Below, one piece after another: positions 1 to 6,897 of a stretch of DNA of 37,782 nucleotides. The DNA is from Nocardioidaceae bacterium UBA4001. Its GTDB lineage: Bacteria > Actinomycetota > Actinomycetes > Propionibacteriales > Nocardioidaceae. The stretch spans positions 1-37,782 of the forward strand of contig DGBP01000086.1 in NCBI GenBank assembly GCA_002384855.1. The letters are read 5' to 3'. A program made the translations under genes and the position numbers. Each line of letters begins with the position of its first letter. Position 1 is the first letter of the stretch. The notes beneath the pieces were generated by a model, which saw only the letters and a program-made list of their open reading frames with translations, made no database searches and was not told the origin of the DNA.

Positions 1-1
1 C

Positions 2-347
2 ACCACCCGGCGGGACTCTCCCAGCGTGCGCTCGCTGCAACCCTGGCAGTGCCCGCACGGCGGCGCAGTGTTCGCGGCCTGGGCGAACCTCGAAGATCAG
101 TACGACACCGGGAAGACACCGATTCCGGACGCGCACGCGGCCCTTCGGCAGGCAGTGTCCGATCGGTTGGCCAGACCTTCCGGTCCCTACGAGGTCGCTG
201 CGTACATCGAGAGTTGGATAGCCCAAGCTGGGCCGTACCGCCTCGGCGATCATCGACCGCGACGGTGGCTTCTGGACTTTCCCGTCGTGGGCGAGGCCCG
301 AAACGCACGGACATGCCGCTGGGCGCGCGGTTTTTCAGCGGCCGTAG
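2..347 (+). pseudogene. Frameshifted 3' remnant of an unidentified gene, cut by the window edge
   Basis: The frame starting at base 2 reads an ordinary-looking protein segment from the window edge (LQPWQCPHGG near base 32, AAYIESWIAQAGP ending near 234) and then degenerates into a shadow reading across the yoeB gene. Between about 222 and 243 a shift of one base leads into the frame of base 3, which continues as a plausible C-terminus (SAIIDRDGGFWTFPSW, then RAVFQRP) and stops at 345-347. Joining the two gives one continuous protein that ends 13 bp inside the convergent yoeB gene. I do not recognise the family. It may be a real broken gene or a one-base sequence error. The 5' part lies outside the window. 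Confidence 0.45.
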
Positions 348-595
348 TGATACCGGCAAGCTGCGATGCGAATCTCGGTGTCGGCGACCTTGTAGATGAG
401 TCTGTGCTCGTCCGTGATTCTTCGCGACCAATAGCCCGCGAAGTCATGTTTGAGGGGCTCGGGCTTGCCAATCCCGTTGTTGCCGTTGCGCTGGATGTCC
501 TGGCTCAGAGGATTCAGGCGCTTGAGGACCTTGCGATCCTGGGCCTGCCACCAGAGGTAGTCCTCCCATGCGTTGGCGTCCCAGACCAGAAGCAT
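335..595 (-). CDS. yoeB: YoeB-family mRNA interferase toxin (Txe/YoeB)
   Basis: 86-residue protein of the RelE-superfamily toxin Txe/YoeB, which in characterised members cleaves mRNA at the ribosomal A site. Length matches E. coli YoeB (84 residues). Family signatures are visible: the N-terminal strand MLLVWDANAWEDY, the central RITDEHRLIY, and the diagnostic C-terminal CRYHYGR carrying the catalytic His-Tyr pair. I start it at the ATG at 595, because the reading upstream is only a shadow of the antitoxin frame. It begins 7 bases after the antitoxin stop at 603, so the pair should be co-transcribed and translationally coupled. All key residues appear intact, so the toxin is probably functional. 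Confidence 0.92.
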   Translation of the reverse strand: MLLVWDANAWEDYLWWQAQDRKVLKRLNPLSQDIQRNGNNGIGKPEPLKHDFAGYWSRRITDEHRLIYKVADTEIRIAACRYHYGR

Positions 596-602
596 CCGCA
601 GC

Positions 603-860
603 TCAGTCGGCGTCGAGCAGATCATGCTGCTCGCCGCGACCGGCCTCGAGACGCTCCATCGCGTCGAGGAGGCGGCGAGCGTTGGCCGGCGACCGCATGA
701 GGTACGCAGTCTCGCGCAGCGACTCAAAGTCAGCCAGTGACATGAGCACCACCGGCTCGTGGCCGGCGCGGGTGATCACGACCTCTTCGCGGTCGTTGAC
801 CACGCTGTCGAGAACCTCGGCGTAGCGGGCCCGCGACTCGGTGTAACTCAGTGTCTTCAT
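603..860 (-). CDS. yefM: YefM-family antitoxin (Phd/YefM)
   Basis: 85-residue Phd/YefM antitoxin that should bind and neutralise the YoeB toxin encoded immediately downstream and repress the operon. The N-terminus MKTLSYTESRARYAEVLDSV is the typical DNA-binding Phd fold, and EEVVITRAGHEPVVLMSLADF is the family hallmark. The acidic C-terminus (EQHDLLDAD) is the likely toxin-neutralising tail. The start is the ATG at 860, preceded by the ribosome-binding site AGAGGA; the longer in-frame reading to 917 has no family similarity. Two TGTACA-like boxes lie just upstream (870-887). Confidence 0.92.
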   Translation of the reverse strand: MKTLSYTESRARYAEVLDSVVNDREEVVITRAGHEPVVLMSLADFESLRETAYLMRSPANARRLLDAMERLEAGRGEQHDLLDAD

Positions 861-869
861 GATTCCTCT

Positions 870-887
870 TGTACAGGAAACCGTACA
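870..887 (-). promoter_or_regulatory. Candidate YefM-YoeB operator overlapping the yefM promoter
   Basis: TGTACA at 870-875 and CGTACA at 882-887, with centres exactly 12 bp apart. In E. coli the YefM-YoeB complex recognises TGTACA core hexamers with this same 12-bp spacing. On the minus strand the second box overlaps a TACGGT hexamer (885-880) that fits the actinobacterial TAnnnT -10 element, so binding would block transcription. Confidence 0.7.
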
Positions 888-1014
888 GGCTTGCGGGGCC
901 CACACAAGCGTCCGCACATGCTTGTCATGCCGCGTTGAGGGCGCCTACGCTCGCCCGGATCTTCCGCGGTCGAGAAGGTCTGGAGCCGCGGCCATTTCGT
1001 CTTACGATATCTAC

Positions 1015-1248
1015 GTGGTGACTGAGGAGCAGATCGAGAAGTGGGCCGATGAGGCTGAGGCCGGCTATGACGTTGAGGAGTTGAAGCGTCGCGGTCGCGG
1101 ACGCCCTGGACGAGGCGCCGAGCCGATGCAGGTCGTGGCCGTTCGGTTGACTGCCGAGGAACTCGAAGCCCTGGACGCCATGGCGGAGAGGAACGCGATG
1201 AGCAGGTCCGAAGCGATCCGAGCTGCGCTTGCCCACTTCGCAGTGTGA
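1015..1248 (+). CDS. Ribbon-helix-helix (CopG-like) protein, putative antitoxin
   Basis: 77-residue protein. The C-terminal half is a canonical ribbon-helix-helix fold: strand VVAVRLT, helix AEELEALDAMAERN, turn, and helix SRSEAIRAALAHF. The N-terminal part (EEQIEKWADEAEAGYDVEELKRR) is charged and is followed by a basic linker. RHH proteins of this size are usually antitoxins or autorepressors. I choose the GTG at 1015 because TACGAT at 1003-1008 sits six bases before it, giving a plausible leaderless transcript; the GTG at 1018 is the alternative. Its stop overlaps the next GTG start by four bases (GTGA, 1245-1248), which implies translational coupling with the BrnT-like ORF. Confidence 0.8.
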   Translation: MVTEEQIEKWADEAEAGYDVEELKRRGRGRPGRGAEPMQVVAVRLTAEELEALDAMAERNAMSRSEAIRAALAHFAV

Positions 1249-1835
1249 AGGTCCACCCCGGGGCGTTGAAGCATGGCGTTGCAGTCGAGGACCCCGTGCA
1301 AGCGGCAGAGTGGTCCCTATGGATCGAACCGCTCGACGACGGCCCACCTGAGCGCGAGCTCCGCCTGGGGTTCGATACGAATGCGCGGCTACTCGAGACA
1401 GTCGTCCTCGTCTTCGAGAGCGGGGAGGAACCTGTCATCCACGCGATGCCAGCTCGCAAGAAGTACCTCGACCTGCTGCCCGGATCAGCCTGGTCCCGGT
1501 CGCTCGCACCAACGCACTCATTTGCCGTCGGCGCGGGACGCCCGCCCCTGCCCCAGGAACCCGGACCGGCGCTGCGCCGAGCGTGGGACCGACGCGCGTG
1601 GGCCGACGCCCGGCCCGACAAGATCGGGCGGGTCAGTCCGTCAGGTCAGTCTGATGTAGGGCACTGGGAAGACCGCGGCCGGGGCGCAGCCAAACGTCGT
1701 GCGGACTATGTGCGGACCAGGACACCCCTCGTGACCTGTTTCCGCATCAGGAGGGGTGTGAGGGATGAGCCGGCCTGTAGGCCGGGTTCTGTTCCCGTGC
1801 GCCTCGCGGCACACGGTCGGCGACCATCCATCTAG
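1245..1835 (+). CDS. BrnT-like toxin candidate with an abnormal C-terminal run-on
   Basis: The first 80 or so residues have the BrnT-like layout: an N-terminal KHGV motif, an acidic middle, the strand pair RELRLGFDT and LLETVVLVFES, then IHAMPARKKYLDLLP. Toxins of this size normally end soon after that last motif. Here the frame stays open to 1833-1835, adding about 115 residues of low-complexity Arg/Gly/Pro sequence that crosses the putative rnpB terminator and about 70 bases of rnpB itself. I infer that the original stop has been lost or that the gene is damaged. It is coupled to the RHH gene by a GTGA overlap. In classical brnTA operons the toxin comes first; here the order is reversed. 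Family assignment rests on layout and recall, not a search. Confidence 0.5.
   Translation: MKVHPGALKHGVAVEDPVQAAEWSLWIEPLDDGPPERELRLGFDTNARLLETVVLVFESGEEPVIHAMPARKKYLDLLPGSAWSRSLAPTHSFAVGAGRPPLPQEPGPALRRAWDRRAWADARPDKIGRVSPSGQSDVGHWEDRGRGAAKRRADYVRTRTPLVTCFRIRRGVRDEPACRPGSVPVRLAAHGRRPSI
1722..1759 (-). terminator. Candidate rnpB terminator hairpin
   Basis: A perfect 9-bp inverted repeat, ACACCCCTC (1722-1730) and GAGGGGTGT (1751-1759), with a 20-base loop, lies directly 3' of rnpB on the minus strand. No T-run follows, as is common for actinobacterial terminators. Confidence 0.5.
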
Positions 1836-2173
1836 GGCTGCCGTTGCCGACAGCCTCGTGCGGTCTACCCGCGGACTCGGGCGGGCCGCCCTCGATCGTC
1901 CGCGCAGAGCGGGGTCTTGCGACCTCCGCCCGTCTCTTGACCTTGCTCCAGGTGGGGTTTACCTAGCCGGTCCGGTCGCCCGGTCCGCTGGTGGTCTCTT
2001 GCACCACCGTTTCACCCTTACCGTCCCTGCCCGGAGGCAGGAGCGGCGGTCTGCTTTCTGTGGCACTGTCCCGCGGGTCGCCCCGGGTGGGTGTTACCCA
2101 CCACCTCGCCCTGTGGAGCCCGGACCTTCCTCGAGGAGGGCTGCTCCTCGCGGTCGCCCGGCCGGCTCATCCA
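1763..2173 (-). ncRNA. rnpB: RNase P RNA, bacterial class A
   Basis: About 411 nt. The ends pair to form helix P1 (GATGAGCCGGCC at the 5' end, GGCCGGCTCATC at the 3' end). Universally conserved blocks are readable on the minus strand: GAGGAAGGTCCGGGCTCC near the 5' end, ACAGTGCCACAGAAA, GGTAAGGGTGAAA, AAACCCCACC, and AACAGAACCCGGCCTAC near the 3' end. This is the catalytic RNA that trims tRNA 5' leaders. It lies only about 10 bases downstream of the RNB-nuclease stop codon on the same strand. Ends are estimated from P1 and could be off by a few bases. Confidence 0.96.
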
Positions 2174-2185
2174 CCGTCGAGTCTA
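2174..2185 (-). promoter_or_regulatory. Candidate rnpB -10 element overlapping an upstream stop codon
   Basis: TAGACT (2185-2180, minus strand) matches TAnnnT and lies seven to eight bases before the inferred rnpB 5' end. Its TAG is also the stop codon of the RNB gene. No convincing -35 is visible. Confidence 0.45.
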
Positions 2186-3646
2186 GCCGCTGGTCAGCTC
2201 GAACCGCACCGTGCGCGACGCCGGGTCGGCCTGGGCCAGCCGCAGCGTCACGTCCTGGCCGAGCGGCAGCTCCTGCTCGCCGGTCACGGTGGCCTCGATC
2301 GCGGGGGTGCGCACCATCGCAGCACCCTTGCGCGGGTCTTCCGAGTCGACGGAGAGGACGACGCCGGGAAACGTCTCCCCCACCGAGCCGCGAAGCACCT
2401 CGGCCTCGACCAGGTCGACGATCGCGTTCTCGTACTGCCGCGCCCGTTGACCGGAGGCCTGCATCGTCCTCGGCAGCTCGTCGAGCTTCTCCAGGACCCA
2501 GCCGGGCACCTCGTCGCCGGCGGAGAGGGCGACACAGATCTCGGAGGCGTACCTGTCGGCCAGCCGTCGCAGCGGCGCCGTGACGTGGGCGTACTCCGAC
2601 GCCAGCGCAGCGTGCTCGGGCTGCTCGGGCACGGCGCCGCTGAAGCCGACGTACCCCGACCCGCGGAGCAGACGCGTCGAGGCGACCACCATCGCGGCGT
2701 GCTCGGGGCGAGCTGGGTCGAGGGAGCGGATGAAGTCCGGGTAGAGCTGCTCGGCCGGCCAGGTGATGCCCAGCGCTCGCGCAGCCCGGTGCAGCCGCTG
2801 CACGTCACGAGGGTCCGGGGGCGGCAGGGTGCGAAGCAGGCCGACCCTCGCGTAGATCATCATGTCGGCGGCGGCCATGCCGGTGAGCAGCGAGATCTGG
2901 GCGTTCCACTCCTCGACCGGGTGCAGGCAGCGGTAGGCCAGGGACCACCGCTCCCCGTCGATCTCGATCTCCTGGTCCGGCAGCGGCAGCGAGATCCCAC
3001 CGCGCTCGGCCTCGCGCCTCAGGCGCAGCTCGCCGATCTCGCGCAGCAGCGTGAACACGTCGTCGGCGGTCCCCGCGTCGATCTGCTCCTGCACGGTGTC
3101 GTAGTCGAGCTTGGCGCGGCTGCGCACGAGAGCCCGCTCGACCAGCGCCTCGGTCCCCTCTCCCGAGGCGTCGACCCGGATCGTCCACACGAGCGCGGGT
3201 CGGACCTGGTCGGGCAGCAGGGAGGCGGCGCCCTCGGAGAGCACCTTCGGGTGCAGCGGGATCTTCGACTCGGCGCCGTACAACGTCTCACCGCGCCGGT
3301 TCGCCTCGAGGTCGACCGGGTCGCCGGGCGTGACGAAAGCCGCGACGTCGGCGATCGCGTAGTGCACGACGTAACCGTCGCCATCGCGCTCGAGGTGCAG
3401 CGCCTGGTCGAGATCCAGCGCCGAGGCGGGGTCGAGGGTCACGAACGGGAGGTGGGTACGGTCGACCTCCGGGAGCCGTGGGTTGTCGGCCGCCTCGGCT
3501 GCGGCAGCCTCGACCTCTGGCGGGAAGTCGGGGGTCACGTCCATCTCCGCCTGGATGGCCTCCACGCCGCGGCGCAGCTCGCTGCCGTCTGCATCGTGGA
3601 CGCGTACGCGCTGTCTCACCACGGGCCACTCCTCGTTCGTCGGCAC
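2183..3646 (-). CDS. RNB-domain 3'-5' exoribonuclease (RNase II/R family)
   Basis: 487-residue RNB-domain protein predicted to degrade RNA processively from the 3' end. The domain begins near residue 62 (TLDPASALDLDQAL), the counterpart of the metal-binding Asp cluster of RNase II; the fourth Asp of the E. coli cluster is Gln here, which I recall as common in actinobacterial homologues. Conserved blocks include IADVAAFV, SKIPLHPKVLSEG, MIYARVGLLRTLP and YAHVTAPLRRLADRY, the last being the RNB C-terminal signature. The final 80 or so residues may be an S1-like fold, but this is not obvious. No N-terminal cold-shock domains are present, so it is shorter than RNase R. The start is GTG at 3646. 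A TATGCT -10-like hexamer (3663-3658) lies 11 bases upstream and overlaps the divergent yaaA promoter. Confidence 0.88.
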   Translation of the reverse strand: MPTNEEWPVVRQRVRVHDADGSELRRGVEAIQAEMDVTPDFPPEVEAAAAEAADNPRLPEVDRTHLPFVTLDPASALDLDQALHLERDGDGYVVHYAIADVAAFVTPGDPVDLEANRRGETLYGAESKIPLHPKVLSEGAASLLPDQVRPALVWTIRVDASGEGTEALVERALVRSRAKLDYDTVQEQIDAGTADDVFTLLREIGELRLRREAERGGISLPLPDQEIEIDGERWSLAYRCLHPVEEWNAQISLLTGMAAADMMIYARVGLLRTLPPPDPRDVQRLHRAARALGITWPAEQLYPDFIRSLDPARPEHAAMVVASTRLLRGSGYVGFSGAVPEQPEHAALASEYAHVTAPLRRLADRYASEICVALSAGDEVPGWVLEKLDELPRTMQASGQRARQYENAIVDLVEAEVLRGSVGETFPGVVLSVDSEDPRKGAAMVRTPAIEATVTGEQELPLGQDVTLRLAQADPASRTVRFELTSG

Positions 3647-3657
3647 TGACCCGGCTC

Positions 3658-3667
3658 AGCATAGGGT
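3658..3667. promoter_or_regulatory. Overlapping divergent -10 elements (RNB gene / yaaA)
   Basis: AGCATAGGGT contains TATGCT on the minus strand (3663-3658) and TAGGGT on the plus strand (3662-3667). They share two bases and serve divergent genes whose starts are 28 bases apart. TAGGGT is six bases before the yaaA GTG. Confidence 0.5.
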
Positions 3668-3673
3668 GGCGCC

Positions 3674-4465
3674 GTGCTGATCCTGCTGCCCCCGTCCGAG
3701 GGGAAGACCGCTTCCCGTCGCGGGAGGCCGCTGGACCTCGACCGCCTCAGCTTCCCGTCCCTGACCGGAGCGAGGACGGAGGTGCTCGACGCGCTGGTCT
3801 CCCTGTGTACGACGGCCGCGGACGACGACCTGGGCAAGGCCGTGGAGGTCCTGGGCCTGGGCAAGACCCAGGCCGACGAGGTGCTGCGCAACGCCGCTCT
3901 GCGGACCGCTCCGACCGCCCGGGCCGACGAGGTCTACTCCGGAGTGCTCTACGAGGCGCTCGACCTCGCCACCCTCGACGCCGCCGCCCGCCGCCGCGCG
4001 ACGAGCAGGGTGGCGATCGTCTCGGGCCTGTTCGGGCTGGTGCGTCCCGGGGACCGGATCCCGGCCTACCGGCTGTCCGGGTCGGTGTCCGTGCCCGGGA
4101 TCGGTCCGGTCGCGTCGCATTGGGCCTCCCGGCTCGACGAGGCCGTGCACGACGCCGCCGGCAGGGGGCTGGTCGTCGACCTTCGGTCGTCGACGTACGC
4201 CTCCTTCTGGCGCCCCGACGCCGGCACCACCCGCCGTGTGGTCACGACGCGGGTGCTGCACGAGGTCGACGGGAAGCGCAAGGTGGTGTCGCACTTCAAC
4301 AAGGCCACGAAGGGTCGGCTGGTGCGGAGCCTGCTCGAGGACGGCGGCAACCCGACGACGCCGGCCCGGTTCGCCGACCAGCTGCGCGACCTCGGCTGGA
4401 CCGTCGAGCTGGGTGCGGCCGGCAAGCACGGCACCGTGCTCGACGTGGTGGTCACCGAGCTCTGA
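3674..4465 (+). CDS. yaaA: Peroxide stress protein YaaA (DUF328/UPF0246)
   Basis: 263 residues, the usual length for the YaaA family, whose E. coli member lowers intracellular iron and limits hydroxyl-radical damage under peroxide stress. Family motifs are LLPPSEGKT at the N-terminus, YSGVLYEALD (residue 88 on), VAIVSGLFGLVRPGDRIPAYRL (around 112-135), VDLRSSTYASFW, and VVSHFNKATKGRLVRSL. It starts with GTG at 3674, where a TAGGGT hexamer six bases upstream predicts a leaderless mRNA. It is divergent from the RNB nuclease gene, and the two promoters appear to overlap. Confidence 0.9.
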   Translation: MLILLPPSEGKTASRRGRPLDLDRLSFPSLTGARTEVLDALVSLCTTAADDDLGKAVEVLGLGKTQADEVLRNAALRTAPTARADEVYSGVLYEALDLATLDAAARRRATSRVAIVSGLFGLVRPGDRIPAYRLSGSVSVPGIGPVASHWASRLDEAVHDAAGRGLVVDLRSSTYASFWRPDAGTTRRVVTTRVLHEVDGKRKVVSHFNKATKGRLVRSLLEDGGNPTTPARFADQLRDLGWTVELGAAGKHGTVLDVVVTEL

Positions 4466-4498
4466 CACTGCCTGGGCAGCACACGCGCCGGGCCGGCG

Positions 4499-4696
4499 TC
4501 AGGGGACCGCCTGCTCGCAGCCGACGCCGGGCACGAACAGCTGGCTGATCCCGCCCACGTCGCGGCGCTCCGGGTCGGCGCACCCGTCGTCGCGCACCAG
4601 GATCGTCTGGGTGACGAAGATCAGCACCGGGATCGCGAGCATCACGACGACGAACACCAGACGTGGCTCCATGCGGGGCCGGCGAGGCTGCTCCAC
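4499..4696 (-). CDS. Small single-span membrane protein, unknown function
   Basis: 65 residues if started at the GTG at 4696, which has a strong ribosome-binding site (GGGAGG six bases upstream); an ATG at 4672 gives 57 residues. One hydrophobic helix, LVFVVVMLAIPVLIFVTQTILV, spans roughly residues 12-33 after a basic N-terminus, so the short Cys-containing C-terminal tail (two Cys) is probably outside the cell. A TACCTT hexamer at 4736-4731 is a possible -10. It is convergent with yaaA. I do not recognise the family. Confidence 0.65.
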   Translation of the reverse strand: MEQPRRPRMEPRLVFVVVMLAIPVLIFVTQTILVRDDGCADPERRDVGGISQLFVPGVGCEQAVP

Positions 4697-4770
4697 CGTT
4701 GTCCTCCCAGGCGTGTGGACCGACCCGTCCAAGGTAGCCGTCGGTCAACGCGACGACCGGCTCGCGGCGG

Positions 4771-4878
4771 TCAGCCAGGCAACCGGCGCGACGGAGCGTG
4801 CACCGGCTCCCCCTCGGGAACGGTCTGCCACCAGGGCTCCGCTCCGGGCCGGGTGTAGTCGCAGTGGTCCCGCAGCAT
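4771..4878 (-). CDS. Short ORF of 35 residues with a strong ribosome-binding site
   Basis: ATG at 4878, stop at 4771-4773. GGAGGT precedes the ATG by four bases. The peptide begins MLRDHCDYTRPGAEPWWQTV and ends HAPSRRLPG; it has no hydrophobic segment, so it is probably cytosolic. It fills a gap between the small membrane protein gene and the RNase H gene, all on the minus strand. I recognise no family. The strong Shine-Dalgarno sequence and the non-repetitive composition are the only evidence for coding. Confidence 0.5.
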   Translation of the reverse strand: MLRDHCDYTRPGAEPWWQTVPEGEPVHAPSRRLPG

Positions 4879-5005
4879 GTCGACCTCCGAGTGATCGTGT
4901 CACTCCCCCGATCGGGGACCGCCTACCGCAGCGCTCCCCTTCCCAAACCATGCGCCCGCACCGGTCCGGACCGGAAGGGCAGCGGGGCCGGTTCCCCCGG
5001 ATGGG

Positions 5006-6154
5006 TCAGCGGCCGATGAAGGCGCTCTCCATGGGGCGGGCGTTGAACAGCCGCAGCGACGCCGTACCGTCCTCGAACCACGAGATCACCGTGACCGAGG
5101 CCGGGGCCAGCTCCATCCTGTAGACCGCGTCCAGCGGGGCACCGAGCGCCATCCGCACGAGCAGCTTGATCGGGGTGACGTGGGTGACCGCGAGGACCGA
5201 CTTGCCGGGGTACGTCGCCAGGATCCGGTCGCGGGTGCGCCGCACCGTCTTGTCCATCTCCTTGAAGGAGTCGCCGTGGCCGCCGGGCGACACGTCGAGC
5301 GAGCCGAGCCACGCGTCGAGGTCGTCGGGGTAGGCCTGCTGGACCTCGTGGAAGGTCAGCCCCTCCCAGGTGCCGAAGGCCGCCTCGGCGAGCCCCTCGT
5401 CGACCTGCACCTCGTGGGACAGGCCCGCGGCGATGATCTCGGCCGTCTCGCGGGTGCGCCGCAGCGGGGAGCTGAGGAGCACGTCGATCTCCTCGGCGAG
5501 CGGTGCGAGCCAGTCGGCCACCGCCCGCACCTGCGCGAGCCCGTCGGCGTTGAGAGCGGGGTCATGACCGCCACGGCCGCTGAACCGCTTGTCGGTCGTG
5601 TGGTCGGTGGCGCCGTGCCGCACCAGGATCAGCGTCGTGGGCGCCCCGAGGTCCTTGCTCCAGCCGACCATCCGCGCCTGCGGCACCGGCTGCTCCTCGA
5701 CCGGGACCTCCGCCACGCGGGTGCGCTTCGACGGCTTGCCGGTGGCGGCGTCGAGCGCCTCGTTGAGGAGGGCGTCGGCGTGCTTGTTGCGCTCGCGCGG
5801 GATCCACGTCCACGTCGTGCCGAACGGCGCGAGGCGGTTCGCCGCCATCGCGAGCGGCTTCATGTCGGGGTGCTTGATCTTCCAGTTGCCCGACATCTGC
5901 TCGACGACGAGCTTGGAGTCCATCCGGACCTCGAGCTCGGCATCGGGCGTGTGCTCGTTGTACAGCTCGAGCCCGGCGATCAGGCCGCGGTACTCCGCGA
6001 CGTTGTTGGTCGCGACGCCGATGTGCTCGGCCCGCTCGGCGATCACCTGCCCGCTGCGCGCGTCCATCAGCACGGCGCCGTACGCCGCCTGGCCGGGGTT
6101 GCCGCGGGAGCCCCCGTCGGCCTCGATGACGACGGAGGAGAACTGTCCTGCCAT
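5006..6154 (-). CDS. Bifunctional RNase HI / acid phosphatase (CobC-type)
   Basis: 382 residues, two-domain architecture as in mycobacterial Rv2228c. The N-terminal RNase HI domain (about 1-140) carries the DEDD residues: D13 (IEADGGSRGNPG), E54 (NNVAEYRG), D79 (VRMDSKLVV) and D127 (RNKHADALL). A linker follows, then a histidine-phosphatase domain from about 172 with the catalytic LVRHGAT (His180) and the second His in VTHVTPIK. It should remove RNA from RNA/DNA hybrids, while the phosphatase half resembles alpha-ribazole phosphatase of cobalamin synthesis. The ATG at 6154 overlaps the TGA of the zinc-ribbon gene by one base, so this is the third gene of an operon. Confidence 0.93.
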   Translation of the reverse strand: MAGQFSSVVIEADGGSRGNPGQAAYGAVLMDARSGQVIAERAEHIGVATNNVAEYRGLIAGLELYNEHTPDAELEVRMDSKLVVEQMSGNWKIKHPDMKPLAMAANRLAPFGTTWTWIPRERNKHADALLNEALDAATGKPSKRTRVAEVPVEEQPVPQARMVGWSKDLGAPTTLILVRHGATDHTTDKRFSGRGGHDPALNADGLAQVRAVADWLAPLAEEIDVLLSSPLRRTRETAEIIAAGLSHEVQVDEGLAEAAFGTWEGLTFHEVQQAYPDDLDAWLGSLDVSPGGHGDSFKEMDKTVRRTRDRILATYPGKSVLAVTHVTPIKLLVRMALGAPLDAVYRMELAPASVTVISWFEDGTASLRLFNARPMESAFIGR

Positions 6155-6897
6155 CAGACGCCGGACTCCGAGGTGCGGACCAGGATGCGGTTGCACTCGT
6201 CGCACCGCAGCACCTCGTCCGACGGCGTCCTCGCGATCTCGGCGAGCTCGGAGGAGTTCAGCTGGAGGCTGCACCCACCGCAGCTGTGGGCCCGCAGCAG
6301 CGCGGCGCCGACCCCACCCTTCTGCTCGCGCAGCCGGGTGTAGAGCTTCATCAGGTCCTCGGGCATGTCCGAGGCGGTCCGCTCGCGCTCGGCGACGGTC
6401 CCGGCCAGCTGCTCCTCGATCTCGGCCGCGGCCTCGTCGCGCGTCTTCTCGGCGGTGGCGATCCGCCCGTCGAGCTCGGCGAGCTGCGCATCGAGCCCGT
6501 CGAGGTCGCGCTGGGCGTCCTCGAGCTTCTCCATCACCTCGAGCTCGGTGTCCTCGAGCGAGGAGATGCGCCGCTCGAGCGAGACCAGCTCGCTCTGCAT
6601 CCGCTCGAGGTCCTTGGGGCTGCTGATCAGGCCCTGGTCCATCCGGTCCTGGTCGCGCTTGCGACGGGCCTTGACCTGCTCGACGTCGGCGTCGGCGCGC
6701 TTCTGCTCGCGGGTGAGGTCGTCGACGACGATGCGTGCGTCCCGGGTGCGGTCGAAGAGCTGGTCGCGCTGCCGGGTGAGGTCCTTCAGCTCCGCGATCT
6801 GCGGGAGCGTGGCCAGCCGGTGCCGGAGCTGGTCGTGCCGGGAGTCCAGCTCCTGGACGTCCAACAGCTTCAGCTGCGCGAAGGGGTCGGCTTTCAC
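6154..6897 (-). CDS. Coiled-coil protein with C4-type zinc ribbon (CdsZ/DUF164-like)
   Basis: 247 residues. Residues about 10-195 are an unbroken charged coiled coil (repeated Leu/Glu/Arg heptads). The C-terminus is a zinc ribbon, C206-GG-C209 and C232-DE-C235, expected to bind one Zn ion. The family is widespread in actinobacteria, usually between a Nif3-like gene and an RNase H/phosphatase gene as here; its exact role is not settled and a nucleic-acid or ribosome-associated role is often suggested. I start it at the GTG at 6897, which overlaps the Nif3 stop as GTGA; the frame is open further upstream but only as a shadow of the Nif3 gene. Confidence 0.9.
   Translation of the reverse strand: MKADPFAQLKLLDVQELDSRHDQLRHRLATLPQIAELKDLTRQRDQLFDRTRDARIVVDDLTREQKRADADVEQVKARRKRDQDRMDQGLISSPKDLERMQSELVSLERRISSLEDTELEVMEKLEDAQRDLDGLDAQLAELDGRIATAEKTRDEAAAEIEEQLAGTVAERERTASDMPEDLMKLYTRLREQKGGVGAALLRAHSCGGCSLQLNSSELAEIARTPSDEVLRCDECNRILVRTSESGV

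Noticed and set aside
3510..3646. Asp-to-Gln change in the RNB active-site cluster (DLDQAL) as an inactivating mutation
   Set aside because: As far as I recall, actinobacterial RNB proteins commonly have DLDQA at this place, so it looks like a lineage feature and not damage.
1991..3649. Long open frame on the plus strand opposite the RNB nuclease gene
   Set aside because: It is the antisense shadow of a well-conserved gene in GC-rich DNA, and its first part crosses rnpB; the translation is low-complexity Arg/Gly/Leu sequence without motifs.
4890..4904. AGTGA-N5-TCACT as a BldD-type operator
   Set aside because: Only one copy, arms of five bases and a spacing one base shorter than the site I recall; too weak to name a regulator.
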